Shown one piece after another: positions 16,953-24,345 of a stretch of DNA of 40,759 bases. Position 1 is the stretch's first letter. Each line of letters opens with the position of its first letter. This DNA is from Geothrix sp. (GTDB taxonomy: Bacteria; Acidobacteriota; Holophagae; Holophagales; Holophagaceae): assembly GCA_030824075.1 (NCBI GenBank), contig JAVBYJ010000018.1, positions 1 to 40,759 of the forward strand, written 5' to 3'. The notes beneath the pieces were generated by a model. That model was not told where the DNA came from and did no database searches. It saw nothing but the letters and a program-made list of their open reading frames with translations. The translations under genes were made by a program, and so were the position numbers.

Positions 16953-17912
16953 TCAGGGAACCCCGCCTTCGGGGAGGCCGCCCGGAGACGCGGCGGCCTT
17001 CCGGGGCAGCAGCAGCGAGGCCACCACGGAACCGCCCACCAGGAGGCCGATGACCGCCAGGCTCCAGGTCACGGGGACCTTGAAGACCTCCACCATAAGC
17101 ATTTTCAGGCCCACGAAGACCAGGACCAGGCTCAGTCCCACCTTCAGCAGGTGGAAGCGGCCCACCACGCCCGCAAGCAGGAAGTAGAGGCTGCGCAGGC
17201 CCAGGATAGCGAAGATGTTCGAGGTGAAGACGATGAAGGGATCCTTCGTGACGGCGAAGATGGCCGGCACCGAATCCACGGCGAACACCAGGTCCGTGAG
17301 TTCGACCGCCACCAGTACCAGCAGCAGGGGCGTGGCGTAACGCCGACCGTCCTTCACCACCGTGAACGCCGGGCCGTGGTAGGTCTCCACAGCGGGCACC
17401 AGCCGCTGGAAGAGCCGGAACAGGGGATTCTTCCGGGGGTCGAAGCCCTGGTCCCGCATCAAGAGCATCTTGATCCCCGTGATGACCAGGAAGGCGCCGA
17501 ACAGGTAGAGCACCCAATGGAAGCTGGCGATGAGGGCGGCGCCCAGGCCGACGAAGATCGCTCGCATCACCAGGGCGCCGAGGATGCCCCAGAAGAGCAC
17601 CCGGTGCTGGTAGGCCTCGGGTACCGAGAAGGCTCCAAAGATCAGGACGAACACGAAGATGTTGTCGACGCTGAGGGCCTTCTCGATGAGGTAGCCCGTC
17701 AGGAACTCCATGCCCCGCTGGGAACCGAAGCTGTGCCACAGGAGGGCATTGAAGGCCAGCGCGCAGCCCACCCACACCAGGCTCCAGATGCCCGCCTCCT
17801 TCACCCCCACCTTATGGGCCTGGCGGTGGAAGACGCCCAGATCCAGGGCCAGCATGGCCAGCACGAAGCCGATGAAACCAGCCCACATCCAGGGGGAACC
17901 GATGCTTTCCAT
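16953..17912 (-). CDS. TerC/Alx-family integral membrane protein
   Basis: 319 residues, about eight or nine transmembrane helices, no signal peptide. The TerC family signature is clear in ALSVDNIFVFVLIFGAF (about 78-94) and in ELTDLVFAVDSVPAIFAVT (about 206-224), with acidic residues inside helices. The family is linked to metal, mainly manganese, export or metal loading of exported proteins and to tellurite or alkaline stress; the length fits the Alx-like branch. The start ATG is 11 bases after the htpX stop, with AAGGAG overlapping that stop, so the two are translationally coupled. There is no room for a manganese riboswitch leader, so control must come from the operon promoter. Confidence 0.9.
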   Translation of the reverse strand: MESIGSPWMWAGFIGFVLAMLALDLGVFHRQAHKVGVKEAGIWSLVWVGCALAFNALLWHSFGSQRGMEFLTGYLIEKALSVDNIFVFVLIFGAFSVPEAYQHRVLFWGILGALVMRAIFVGLGAALIASFHWVLYLFGAFLVITGIKMLLMRDQGFDPRKNPLFRLFQRLVPAVETYHGPAFTVVKDGRRYATPLLLVLVAVELTDLVFAVDSVPAIFAVTKDPFIVFTSNIFAILGLRSLYFLLAGVVGRFHLLKVGLSLVLVFVGLKMLMVEVFKVPVTWSLAVIGLLVGGSVVASLLLPRKAAASPGGLPEGGVP

Positions 17913-17923
17913 GCAGGAACTCC

Positions 17924-18790
17924 TTAGGCCGCGAGGCCGGGGCGGCGCGAGTGGTCCCGCAGCCGGGCGATGCGTGCTTCAAGGGGAGGGTGGGTGCTGA
18001 ACCACCGGAGGAGACCGCCGCCCGAGAAGGGACTGGCGATCATGAGGCTGGCGGTGGAGGGCTGGGCGGTGGGGCCGGGCTCGATTACCTCCTGGAGTCG
18101 GCCCAGCCGTTCCAGGGCCAGGGCCAGGCCCTCGGGATCGCCGGTCACCTGCGCGGCGCGGGCGTCCGCCAGGTACTCCCGGGACCGGGAGATGGCGAAC
18201 TGGATGAGGGAGGCGCCCAGGGGGGCCAGAAAGGCGAAGATGAGGCCGCCGAAGGGACTGCCGCCGCCCTCCTCTTCGCTTTGGGAGCCACCGCCCAGGA
18301 GGGCTCCCCATTGGAGCACGTTGGCCAGGAGGCTCACCGCTCCGGCGAGGCCCGCGGCCACGGTGGCCACCAGGATGTCCCGGTTCTGGATGTGGGCCAG
18401 CTCGTGGGCGATCACGCCGCGGAGCTCCCGGCGGGGCATGGTCCGGAGCAGGCCCTCTGTGAAGGCCACTACGCCGTGTTCCGGGTTCCGGCCTGTGGCG
18501 AAGGCGTTGGGGGCGTCATCCCGCACGAGGAAGACCCTGGGTTTGGGGATGCCCGCCCGGATCGCCAGCTCGGCCACATCGGCATGGAGGGCCGGGGCCT
18601 CGCGCTCGGGGAGCTCCTCTGCCCCCTGCATGCGCAGCACAAGCCGGTCGCTCCAGAAATAGGCACCCAGGTTCAGGGCGAAGGCCGCAACGGTGCAGCC
18701 GATGAGCCACCCCTTGCCCAGGTGGGCGCCCAGGGCCACCAGGAGGCTGGTGACCAGCCCGAGCAGCAGAAAGGTCTTGAAGCGGTTCAT
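17924..18790 (-). CDS. htpX: HtpX-type M48 membrane metalloprotease
   Basis: 288 residues. Two hydrophobic segments at the N-terminus (about 5-45) are followed by the cytosolic protease domain with HELAH (His129, Glu130, His133) and the third zinc ligand Glu205 in SRSREYLAD. Two more hydrophobic stretches (about 142-160 and 180-200) flank a Gly/Ser/Glu-rich loop. HtpX degrades misfolded inner-membrane proteins together with FtsH and is often stress-induced. It starts 9 bases after the hpf gene with AGGAGG in the gap. Its position between a ribosome-hibernation factor and a TerC protein suggests a common stress response. Confidence 0.93.
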   Translation of the reverse strand: MNRFKTFLLLGLVTSLLVALGAHLGKGWLIGCTVAAFALNLGAYFWSDRLVLRMQGAEELPEREAPALHADVAELAIRAGIPKPRVFLVRDDAPNAFATGRNPEHGVVAFTEGLLRTMPRRELRGVIAHELAHIQNRDILVATVAAGLAGAVSLLANVLQWGALLGGGSQSEEEGGGSPFGGLIFAFLAPLGASLIQFAISRSREYLADARAAQVTGDPEGLALALERLGRLQEVIEPGPTAQPSTASLMIASPFSGGGLLRWFSTHPPLEARIARLRDHSRRPGLAA

Positions 18791-18799
18791 GGCGTCCTC

Positions 18800-19105
18800 C
18801 TAGCCCCTGGCCTGTTCGAGCATCCGGGCCACGCGCCGGCCGGCCTTCACCGCCGCCTGGTCCACCGCGAAGTAGAGATCCGCATCCCGAGCCTCCACGG
18901 ATTCGGGGCCGAGGCCCCTCAGGGTGAAGCCTACGCGGCACACTTTGTCGGAACCGCCCCTGGGTCCGTTCAGGTCGCTGAACCGGACGACGATGCGCTC
19001 GATCTGCGCCGAGAAGCGGGAGAGGGAGAAGGCGAGGCGGCGCTCGATGTGAGCCGCCAGTGCCGCGGTGGGGGGGATGCCGATGCCTCGGATCTGGATG
19101 TTCAT
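18800..19105 (-). CDS. Ribosome hibernation factor, short HPF/RaiA family
   Basis: 101 residues, the short type without the C-terminal dimerisation domain. MNIQIRGIGIPPTAALAAHIERRLAFSLSRF has the order of the HPF/RaiA beta-alpha-beta-beta-beta-alpha domain, with a basic helix at the C-terminus (KAGRRVARML). Such proteins bind the 30S decoding centre and inactivate or protect ribosomes during starvation or stress. The segment INGPRGG-like (LNGPRGGSDKVC) replaces the usual acidic loop. The start at 19105 follows GGAGG by 5 bases. It is the first gene of the minus-strand set and faces the nhaR-type regulator across a 96-base AT-rich gap. Confidence 0.82.
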   Translation of the reverse strand: MNIQIRGIGIPPTAALAAHIERRLAFSLSRFSAQIERIVVRFSDLNGPRGGSDKVCRVGFTLRGLGPESVEARDADLYFAVDQAAVKAGRRVARMLEQARG

Positions 19106-19201
19106 GGGACCTCCACTCCGGCAGTTTCGGGCTTCGAAATAGATCAATCCAATAGATAAAAAATTCAAAAACATCGATAAAATCGAAGTATTGGAGTTCG
19201 C
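19106..19201. promoter_or_regulatory. Divergent promoter region, hpf operon / nhaR
   Basis: This 96-base gap is strikingly AT-rich for the window, as expected for promoters. It contains the inverted repeat TCGAT-AAA-ATCGA at 19174-19186, 16 bases before the nhaR start, and TTCGAA at about 19132. LysR regulators commonly bind in the gap between their own gene and a divergent target, so this is the natural place for autoregulation and for control of hpf-htpX-terC. Exact -35/-10 boxes could not be fixed. Confidence 0.5.
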
Positions 19202-20101
19202 ATGGACTGGCTGAACTACCACCACCTCTTCTATTTTTGGACCATCGCGAGGGAAGGCAGCGTCACACAGGCGGCCGAGCGGCTGCGCCTCGGCCAGCCC
19301 ACCCTGAGCGCCCAGATGCGGAGCCTGGAGAAGGCCCTGGACGTGCGCCTGCTCAAGAAGGAGGGGCGGGGCCTGGTGCTGACGGAGGCCGGGCGGACCG
19401 CCTTCCGGTATGCCGAGGGCATCTTCGGCCTCGGCAAGGAACTGCAGGAATCCCTCGCCGGCTGGGCCGCGGACCGGGCCCCCATCCTGGCGGTGGGCAT
19501 TTCCGATGCCCTGCCCAAGCTCATGGTGCGCACCCTCCTGGAGCCCGCTCTTCACCTTCCCGAGCCGATCCGGCTGCTCTGCCGGGAGGACCGCACGGAT
19601 CGCCTGCTGGCCCAGCTCTCCCTCCACGAGCTCGACCTGGTGCTCTCCGACATGCCGCCCCCCACTGGCAGCGCGGTGAAGGCCTTCAGCCACCTGCTTG
19701 GCGAGTGCGGCGTCCAGATCTTCGGCACCACTGCCCTCCGCAAGCGGCATGCAGGCGCCTTTCCGGGCTGTTTGAACGGAGCCCCCGTCCTGCTTCCCCT
19801 GGAGGGCGCGGCCCTCCGCCGGGGGCTGGATCAGTGGTTCGAGGTGGAGGGGCTTCACCCACGGATCGTCGGAGAGGTCGATGACAGCGCCCTGCTGAAG
19901 AGCTTCGGCCAGCAGGGGATCGGGTTCTTCGCCGCGCCTTCCACCTTGGCGAAGGAGATCGAGCGGCAGTACCAGGTCCAGCGCCTGGGCCAGGCGGCGG
20001 GAGTGCGGGAGCGCGTCTATGCCCTCACCCTGGACCGCCGGCTCCGGCATCCGGCTGTGGTGGCCATTTCTGAGGCGGCGAAGCACCGCGTCTTCGGGTG
20101 A
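19202..20101 (+). CDS. nhaR: LysR-family regulator, NhaR type
   Basis: 299 residues. N-terminal winged helix-turn-helix (about 1-62): WLNYHHLFYFWTIAREGSV, then AAERL and QMRSLEKAL, followed by a substrate-binding-like effector domain. The opening NYHHLFYFW, GRGL, RYAEGIF, VGISDALPK, HELDLVLSD, GECGVQIFGT and EVDDSALLKSFG follow Escherichia coli NhaR closely; NhaR responds to sodium and pH and activates nhaA and other genes. No Na+/H+ antiporter gene is adjacent here. GGAG lies 5 bases before the ATG. The divergent hpf-htpX-terC set is the probable target. The assignment to the NhaR branch is strong, the signal is inferred. Confidence 0.87.
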   Translation: MDWLNYHHLFYFWTIAREGSVTQAAERLRLGQPTLSAQMRSLEKALDVRLLKKEGRGLVLTEAGRTAFRYAEGIFGLGKELQESLAGWAADRAPILAVGISDALPKLMVRTLLEPALHLPEPIRLLCREDRTDRLLAQLSLHELDLVLSDMPPPTGSAVKAFSHLLGECGVQIFGTTALRKRHAGAFPGCLNGAPVLLPLEGAALRRGLDQWFEVEGLHPRIVGEVDDSALLKSFGQQGIGFFAAPSTLAKEIERQYQVQRLGQAAGVRERVYALTLDRRLRHPAVVAISEAAKHRVFG

Positions 20102-20103
20102 GC

Positions 20104-20124
20104 GGGGACCTTCAAAGGGTCCCC
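20104..20124. terminator. Hairpin between convergent nhaR and AGE-family gene
   Basis: GGGGACC-TTCAAAG-GGTCCCC, a 7-bp stem that can extend into the loop by one A-T pair. It starts 3 bases after the nhaR stop and lies 20 bases from the end of the opposite gene. No T-run on either strand, so a moderate candidate for a shared terminator. Confidence 0.5.
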
Positions 20125-20143
20125 GGGGTCGTTGCCCGCGACT

Positions 20144-21640
20144 TCACCTCAAGCCAGTGAACGCCACCTGGACCTTCCGCCGCCCAGGGAAGCCTGGGAG
20201 CGGCTGACTGCGGCGGGTCGCGTTGGCCCCCTCGAAGAAGTAGGGCCGCAGCAGGGCCTTGGCATGGGACGGCGCGAAGTAGAGGGTGGCCGGCTCGCCT
20301 CTCAGGGCCTGGGCCGTGAGGTAGCCCACCAGGGCGTGCTCGGCGGAGTGGTAGCCACTCTTCCACTGGTGGATCTTCGGCGCCTCCCAGGGTTCGAAGT
20401 CCGGGCCGCCCCCGCCGCCCCAGACCTCGTGATCCACGGGGTCCACCATGCGCCGGAACCAGAAGTCGGCGGTGCGGGGCAGGGGGGCCGCCTGGGTGGG
20501 GTCGGACAAGGCCAGTGTTTCGGCGAGCTGATCCAGCTCCGCGTAGATCCACCACTCCTTGCCGGTATCCACGGTACCATCCGGGCGCAGTCGCGAGCCC
20601 CAGGTGCCGGAATCCGGCAGGTACGCCTGCTTCAGCACCGCCCTTGCGCCGGTGGTGGCCAGCTCCACCAGGGCCGGATCCTCCGTGAGGCGGCCGATGC
20701 GCTCGAGCATCCAGTAGGCCTTGGCGGTGTGACCGAAATCCGTATGACGCGATCCCAGCTTCTTCTGGGCCGGATCCTGGATCGTGCCCCAGAACAGGTG
20801 GCGGTCCGCGTCGTGATAGTCCTTCACCATCACCTGGGCCAAGCGCTTCAGGTCGGCGGTCCAGGCCTTGCGATCGCGTCTCGGAAGGATGGGCGTCAGC
20901 AGCAGCATGTAGGCGTTGATCTGATCGAGCTGGGCCACCAGCTCCTGGCGCAGGTGATCACCCTCGGGGCCCTTCTTGGCCACCCAGCGGAGAGCCTGCC
21001 ACTCGGGATTCCAATACTGGGTGAAGATATGCCGCTTCAGCTTTTTGATATCACGCAGCACGGCCTCATCGCGGGTGAGGTAGTAGTACATGGCCAGACC
21101 GAGCTGGGCGTAGGCCAGATCCTGGCTGGTGCGAGCCAGGATCCCGGGTTGTGGCACGCCCTGGTCCCAGTAGGAGACAGCGCTGCCGGTGACAGGATCG
21201 AGTGCGCGTTTCCGGATGAAGGCTGCGCCATCCCGGGCCAGCGCGAGCATCTTCGGATCGCCGGTCAGGTGGTAGGCCACGCCGTAGAAGTAGGTCTGGC
21301 GTGATTTCATGCGCACGTATTCGCGGCCAAAGTGTTCCTTGATCCAGCCAGGGGCCGTGGCCAGCTCCTCTGGCGGCCTGGCCCAATCGACCGCCTTTCC
21401 ATCCTTCCCACGGAAGGTCGGGAAATTTCCCCGAGGTGATCCCCAGGCATCCGGCAGGTTCCAGAAGGGCAGCAGGTCCTCCCGGAAATGGGTCAGCCAG
21501 CGTTCGCCGCTGGGGAGGTCGGCTGGAACCAGGGAAGCCGCTTCCTGCGGTGGAACCGCGGCGGTCGGGATTCGCGGAGTCTGGGCGGGAGCCGTCCCAA
21601 CGAGGGTCAGGGCGGTCCACAAAAGGATGACCTTGGACAT
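20144..21640 (-). CDS. Secreted AGE-superfamily protein (epimerase/isomerase-like)
   Basis: 498 residues with an export signal (1-20, ending GTAPA before QTPR). The mature part reads as an alpha6/alpha6 barrel of the N-acylglucosamine 2-epimerase superfamily: MKSRQTYFYGVAYHLTGD (about 111-128), DFGHTAKAYWMLER (301-314), KEWWIYAELDQLAE (361-374) and WKSGYHSAEHAL (426-437). His304 and His431 align with the two catalytic histidines of cellobiose 2-epimerase-type enzymes, but the Glu normally three residues after the first His is Lys307. Known members are mostly cytoplasmic, so export is notable. The start at 21640 has GGAG 7 bases upstream and begins the signal peptide; the frame continues upstream without one. 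It follows edd-eda on the same strand after a 140-base gap with no gene or evident hairpin. The substrate is unknown and it may not be an epimerase. Confidence 0.75.
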   Translation of the reverse strand: MSKVILLWTALTLVGTAPAQTPRIPTAAVPPQEAASLVPADLPSGERWLTHFREDLLPFWNLPDAWGSPRGNFPTFRGKDGKAVDWARPPEELATAPGWIKEHFGREYVRMKSRQTYFYGVAYHLTGDPKMLALARDGAAFIRKRALDPVTGSAVSYWDQGVPQPGILARTSQDLAYAQLGLAMYYYLTRDEAVLRDIKKLKRHIFTQYWNPEWQALRWVAKKGPEGDHLRQELVAQLDQINAYMLLLTPILPRRDRKAWTADLKRLAQVMVKDYHDADRHLFWGTIQDPAQKKLGSRHTDFGHTAKAYWMLERIGRLTEDPALVELATTGARAVLKQAYLPDSGTWGSRLRPDGTVDTGKEWWIYAELDQLAETLALSDPTQAAPLPRTADFWFRRMVDPVDHEVWGGGGGPDFEPWEAPKIHQWKSGYHSAEHALVGYLTAQALRGEPATLYFAPSHAKALLRPYFFEGANATRRSQPLPGFPGRRKVQVAFTGLR

Positions 21641-21780
21641 GGAGGATCTCCGGGTAGCGTTCTCCCACGAAGCGGGGTCCGGCGGAAGTCCCGATTCCAG
21701 GTCCCTCCAGAACCCTCCGCGTGACTTTGGCTCGGCGGGAGACCTAGCTGCGGACGACGCCGTCAGAGGCGAAGGCCTGC

Positions 21781-22404
21781 TCACCGCGCCAGTGCCGCCG
21801 CTTGGCGGGCCAGGCCCGTGATGGCCTTCCAGTCACCGGCCTCCAGCAGGGCTTTGGGGGTCAGCCAGGATCCGCCCACGCAGATCACGTTGGGCTGGGA
21901 AAGATAGGCTGGGGCGGATTCGAGTCCGATGCCGCCGGTGGGGCAGAACTGCAGGTCCTTGAAAGGTCCGGCGAGGGCCTTCAGCATGGCGAGGCCGCCC
22001 GCCTGCTCGGCGGGGAACAACTTCAGGTACCTGAACCCTGCCTCGACTGCGGCCATCACCTCGGTGGGGGTCATGATCCCGGGCAGGAGGGGCAGGGGGC
22101 TGGTGGTGGCTGCGGCGATCAACGCAGCTGTGAGGCCGGGGCTCACGGCGAAAGCGGCGCCCGCCGCCGCGACCTGACGCAGGGCCTCGGGCGTGGTGAC
22201 CGTGCCCGCTCCCACCTGGGCCTGCGGGAAGGCCTGACGGATGCGGTGGATGGCCTCCAGGGCCACCGGGGTGCGCAGGGTGATCTCCAGGGTGGAGATG
22301 CCGCCTTCCAGCAGGGCCTCCGCCAGCGGCAGGGCCTGGTCCAGACGGTCCAGGGCGATGACCGGCATGACGGGCGAGGCGCGGAGGATCTGTTCCAGGT
22401 TCAT
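21781..22404 (-). CDS. eda: 2-keto-3-deoxy-6-phosphogluconate aldolase
   Basis: 207 residues. Splits KDPG to pyruvate and glyceraldehyde 3-phosphate, the last step of the Entner-Doudoroff pathway, in the cytoplasm. The class I aldolase features are in place: EITLRT (Glu40, Arg44), VGAGTV (64-69), the phosphate-contacting PGIMTPTE (108-115), the Schiff-base lysine in YLKLFPAE (Lys128) and PTGGI (about 148-152). The ATG overlaps the edd stop codon (ATGA, 22401-22404), showing translational coupling with the enzyme that makes its substrate. Confidence 0.96.
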   Translation of the reverse strand: MNLEQILRASPVMPVIALDRLDQALPLAEALLEGGISTLEITLRTPVALEAIHRIRQAFPQAQVGAGTVTTPEALRQVAAAGAAFAVSPGLTAALIAAATTSPLPLLPGIMTPTEVMAAVEAGFRYLKLFPAEQAGGLAMLKALAGPFKDLQFCPTGGIGLESAPAYLSQPNVICVGGSWLTPKALLEAGDWKAITGLARQAAALAR

Positions 22405-24236
22405 GGCTGTCGACCGTCGAAGCTCGAGCCGAAGGAGGTGGCCCCTTCCTCCGCGGTGGTGGCATGGGCACGGAAGAGACCAAAGAGCTCACGGCCGAGG
22501 CCGCGATCATGGCCTGGTCCGGGCGGTGGCGCCAAGGGCCGCGCGGCCCATTCGGCCGGGTCCACCCGCACCTCCAGCAGCCCGCGTTCAGCATCCAGTT
22601 CGATGAGGTCGCCGTCCTGGAGCTTGGCCAGGGGGCCGCCAGTGAGCGCTTCGGGGGAGGCGTGGATGGCGGCGGGCACCTTGCCGGAGGCACCGGACAT
22701 GCGGCCGTCCGTCACCAGGGCCACGTGGAAGCCGAGGTCCTGCAGGTTCGCCAGGGGCGGCGTGAGCTGATGCAGCTCGGGCATACCGTTGGCCCGGGGG
22801 CCCTGGAACCGCACCACGGCCACCAGATCGTGGTTGAGGTCACCCGCGCGGTAGGCCGCTTGCAGGGCCTCCTGGCTGTCGAAGACCCGGGCCGGGGCCA
22901 GGATATGGCGGTGTTCAGGCTTCACGGCCGAGATTTTGAGGATGGAGCGCCCCAGGTTGCCCGTGAGCAGGCGCAGGCCGCCGTTTTCCGAGAAGGGTCG
23001 CGCCGCAGGGCGTAGGACCGCCTCGTCGCCACTGACCCTGGGCGCGTCGCGCCAGACCAGGCCGTCGGGCCCCAGCTCCGGTGCCTGGGTGTAGGGGCGC
23101 AGGCCCGGCCCGGCCACGGTCAGCACATCCCCGTGGAGCAGCCCCGCGTCCAGGAGTTCCCGAATGAGGAAGCCCATGCCACCGGCCCGGTGGAAGGCGT
23201 TCACGTCCGCCTGGCCGTTGGGGTAGACCCGGGCCAGCAGGGGCACGTGGGCCGACAGCGTATCGAAGTCGCTCCAGTCGATGAGGATGCCCGCGGCCCG
23301 GGCGATGGCCACCAGATGCAGGGTGTGGTTGGTGGAGCCGCCCGTGGCCAGCAGGCCCACCAGGCCGTTCACGATGGCGCGCTCGTCGATCACCAGCCCC
23401 AGGGGCGTGTAATTCGGGCCGCCCGCCACCAGGGTTGCGACGCGCCCGGCGGCGTGACGGGTGAGGGCCTCGCGCAGGGGACTGCCCGCAGGCACGAAGG
23501 CCGTGCCGGGCAGGTGCAGGCCCATGACCTCCATCAGCATCTGATTGCTGTTGGCCGTGCCATAGAAGGTGCAGGTGCCGGGGGCCGAGTAGGATTTCGC
23601 CTCAGCCTCCAGCAGCTCGATGCGGTCGGCTTGGCCCGCGGCTGCGCGCTGGCGCACCTTGGCCTTCTCATCGTTGGGAAGGCCGGTGACCATGGGGCCC
23701 CCCGGCACGAAGAGGACGGGCAGGTGCCCGAACTGCAGGGCGCCGATGAGCAGGCCCGGCACGATCTTGTCGCAGACGCCCAGACAGAGCGCCGCGTCGA
23801 ACACGTTGTGGGACAGGGCCACGGCGGTGGCCATGGCGATGACATCGCGGGAGAACAGGGACAGTTCCATGCCCGGCTGGCCCTGGGTGATGCCATCGCA
23901 CATGGCGGGTACGCCTCCGGCTACCTGGGCCGTGGCGCCCGCAGCGCGGGCCGCCTCCTTGATCCAGCCGGGATAGTCGCCCAGGGGCTGGTGGGCGGAC
24001 AACATATCGTTGTAGGCCGTCACGATGCCCAGGTTGGGGGTCCGGCCTCCGCGCAGGGCGGCCTTGTCGGGACCGGCGGCGGCGAAGGTGTGGGCGAGGT
24101 TTGCGCAGGACACCTCGCAGCGATGGGGGGTGATGGACGCCGCTTCGCTTATCTGGGCCAGGTAGGCTTCCCGGCCCGAGCGGCTGCGTTGGCGAATACG
24201 GTCGGTCAGTGCGGCCACATGAGGATTTAAGGCCAT
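22401..24236 (-). CDS. edd: 6-phosphogluconate dehydratase
   Basis: 611 residues, the normal length for Edd. It dehydrates 6-phosphogluconate to KDPG and is an iron-sulfur enzyme of the IlvD/Edd family. Visible landmarks are [40 protein letters not shown], the [10 protein letters not shown] stretch and [15 protein letters not shown] near the C-terminus; Cys residues in MCDG and GVCDK fit cluster ligands. The ATG at 24236 is preceded by AAGGA 6 bases upstream and matches the usual N-terminus; the frame extends 24 codons further into the promoter. It is divergent from zwf across a 109-base gap carrying HexR-like operators. Confidence 0.96.
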   Translation of the reverse strand: MALNPHVAALTDRIRQRSRSGREAYLAQISEAASITPHRCEVSCANLAHTFAAAGPDKAALRGGRTPNLGIVTAYNDMLSAHQPLGDYPGWIKEAARAAGATAQVAGGVPAMCDGITQGQPGMELSLFSRDVIAMATAVALSHNVFDAALCLGVCDKIVPGLLIGALQFGHLPVLFVPGGPMVTGLPNDEKAKVRQRAAAGQADRIELLEAEAKSYSAPGTCTFYGTANSNQMLMEVMGLHLPGTAFVPAGSPLREALTRHAAGRVATLVAGGPNYTPLGLVIDERAIVNGLVGLLATGGSTNHTLHLVAIARAAGILIDWSDFDTLSAHVPLLARVYPNGQADVNAFHRAGGMGFLIRELLDAGLLHGDVLTVAGPGLRPYTQAPELGPDGLVWRDAPRVSGDEAVLRPAARPFSENGGLRLLTGNLGRSILKISAVKPEHRHILAPARVFDSQEALQAAYRAGDLNHDLVAVVRFQGPRANGMPELHQLTPPLANLQDLGFHVALVTDGRMSGASGKVPAAIHASPEALTGGPLAKLQDGDLIELDAERGLLEVRVDPAEWAARPLAPPPGPGHDRGLGRELFGLFRAHATTAEEGATSFGSSFDGRQP

Positions 24237-24275
24237 GGCGGTTCCTTCTGAAGCCCCGGAGGGAACCCGGGATTG

Positions 24276-24290
24276 CGTAACAATATTACT
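24276..24290. promoter_or_regulatory. HexR-like operator 2, over the edd -10 box
   Basis: The imperfect palindrome GTAACAATATTAC (24277-24289) has the half-sites GTAA and TTAC at the spacing of the better site nearby. On the minus strand it covers the predicted edd -10 box TAATAT (24283-24288), whose -35 TTGAAT is at 24307-24312 with an 18-base spacer. Binding there should block edd-eda transcription. Confidence 0.55.
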
Positions 24291-24292
24291 CC

Positions 24293-24321
24293 TTGTAACC
24301 GATTGCATTCAAAAATATTGT
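24293..24321 (+). promoter_or_regulatory. Predicted zwf promoter
   Basis: TTGTAA (24293-24298) and TATTGT (24316-24321) are separated by exactly 17 bases and each matches the sigma-70 consensus at four of six positions. The -10 is overlapped by the best HexR-like palindrome. The zwf start codon is 24 bases beyond the -10. Confidence 0.55.
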
Positions 24322-24333
24322 AGTATTACTACA
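24319..24333. promoter_or_regulatory. HexR-like operator 1, over the zwf -10 box
   Basis: TGTAGTATTACTACA is a perfect palindrome around a single central base. It matches the TGTA-N7-TACA frame of the HexR consensus known from proteobacteria (TGTAATTAAATTACA type). It begins inside the predicted zwf -10 and ends 12 bases before the start codon. The gene for a HexR-like repressor is the third in this same transcript. Confidence 0.7.
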
Positions 24334-24345
24334 TCCGGAGTGTGC

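Noticed and set aside
16515..17927. 470-residue plus-strand frame opposite terC and the zinc-ribbon gene
   Set aside because: Antisense shadow: TerC and zf-TFIIB motifs are on the minus strand, with ribosome sites and operon spacing.
21641..21784. 48-codon N-terminal extension of the AGE-family protein
   Set aside because: It would hide the signal peptide and overlap the eda stop; no ribosome site.
24235..24345. Extension of the zwf frame through the divergent gap
   Set aside because: It would cover the predicted promoter and palindromes and overlap the edd start; GGAG and the family N-terminus support 24346.
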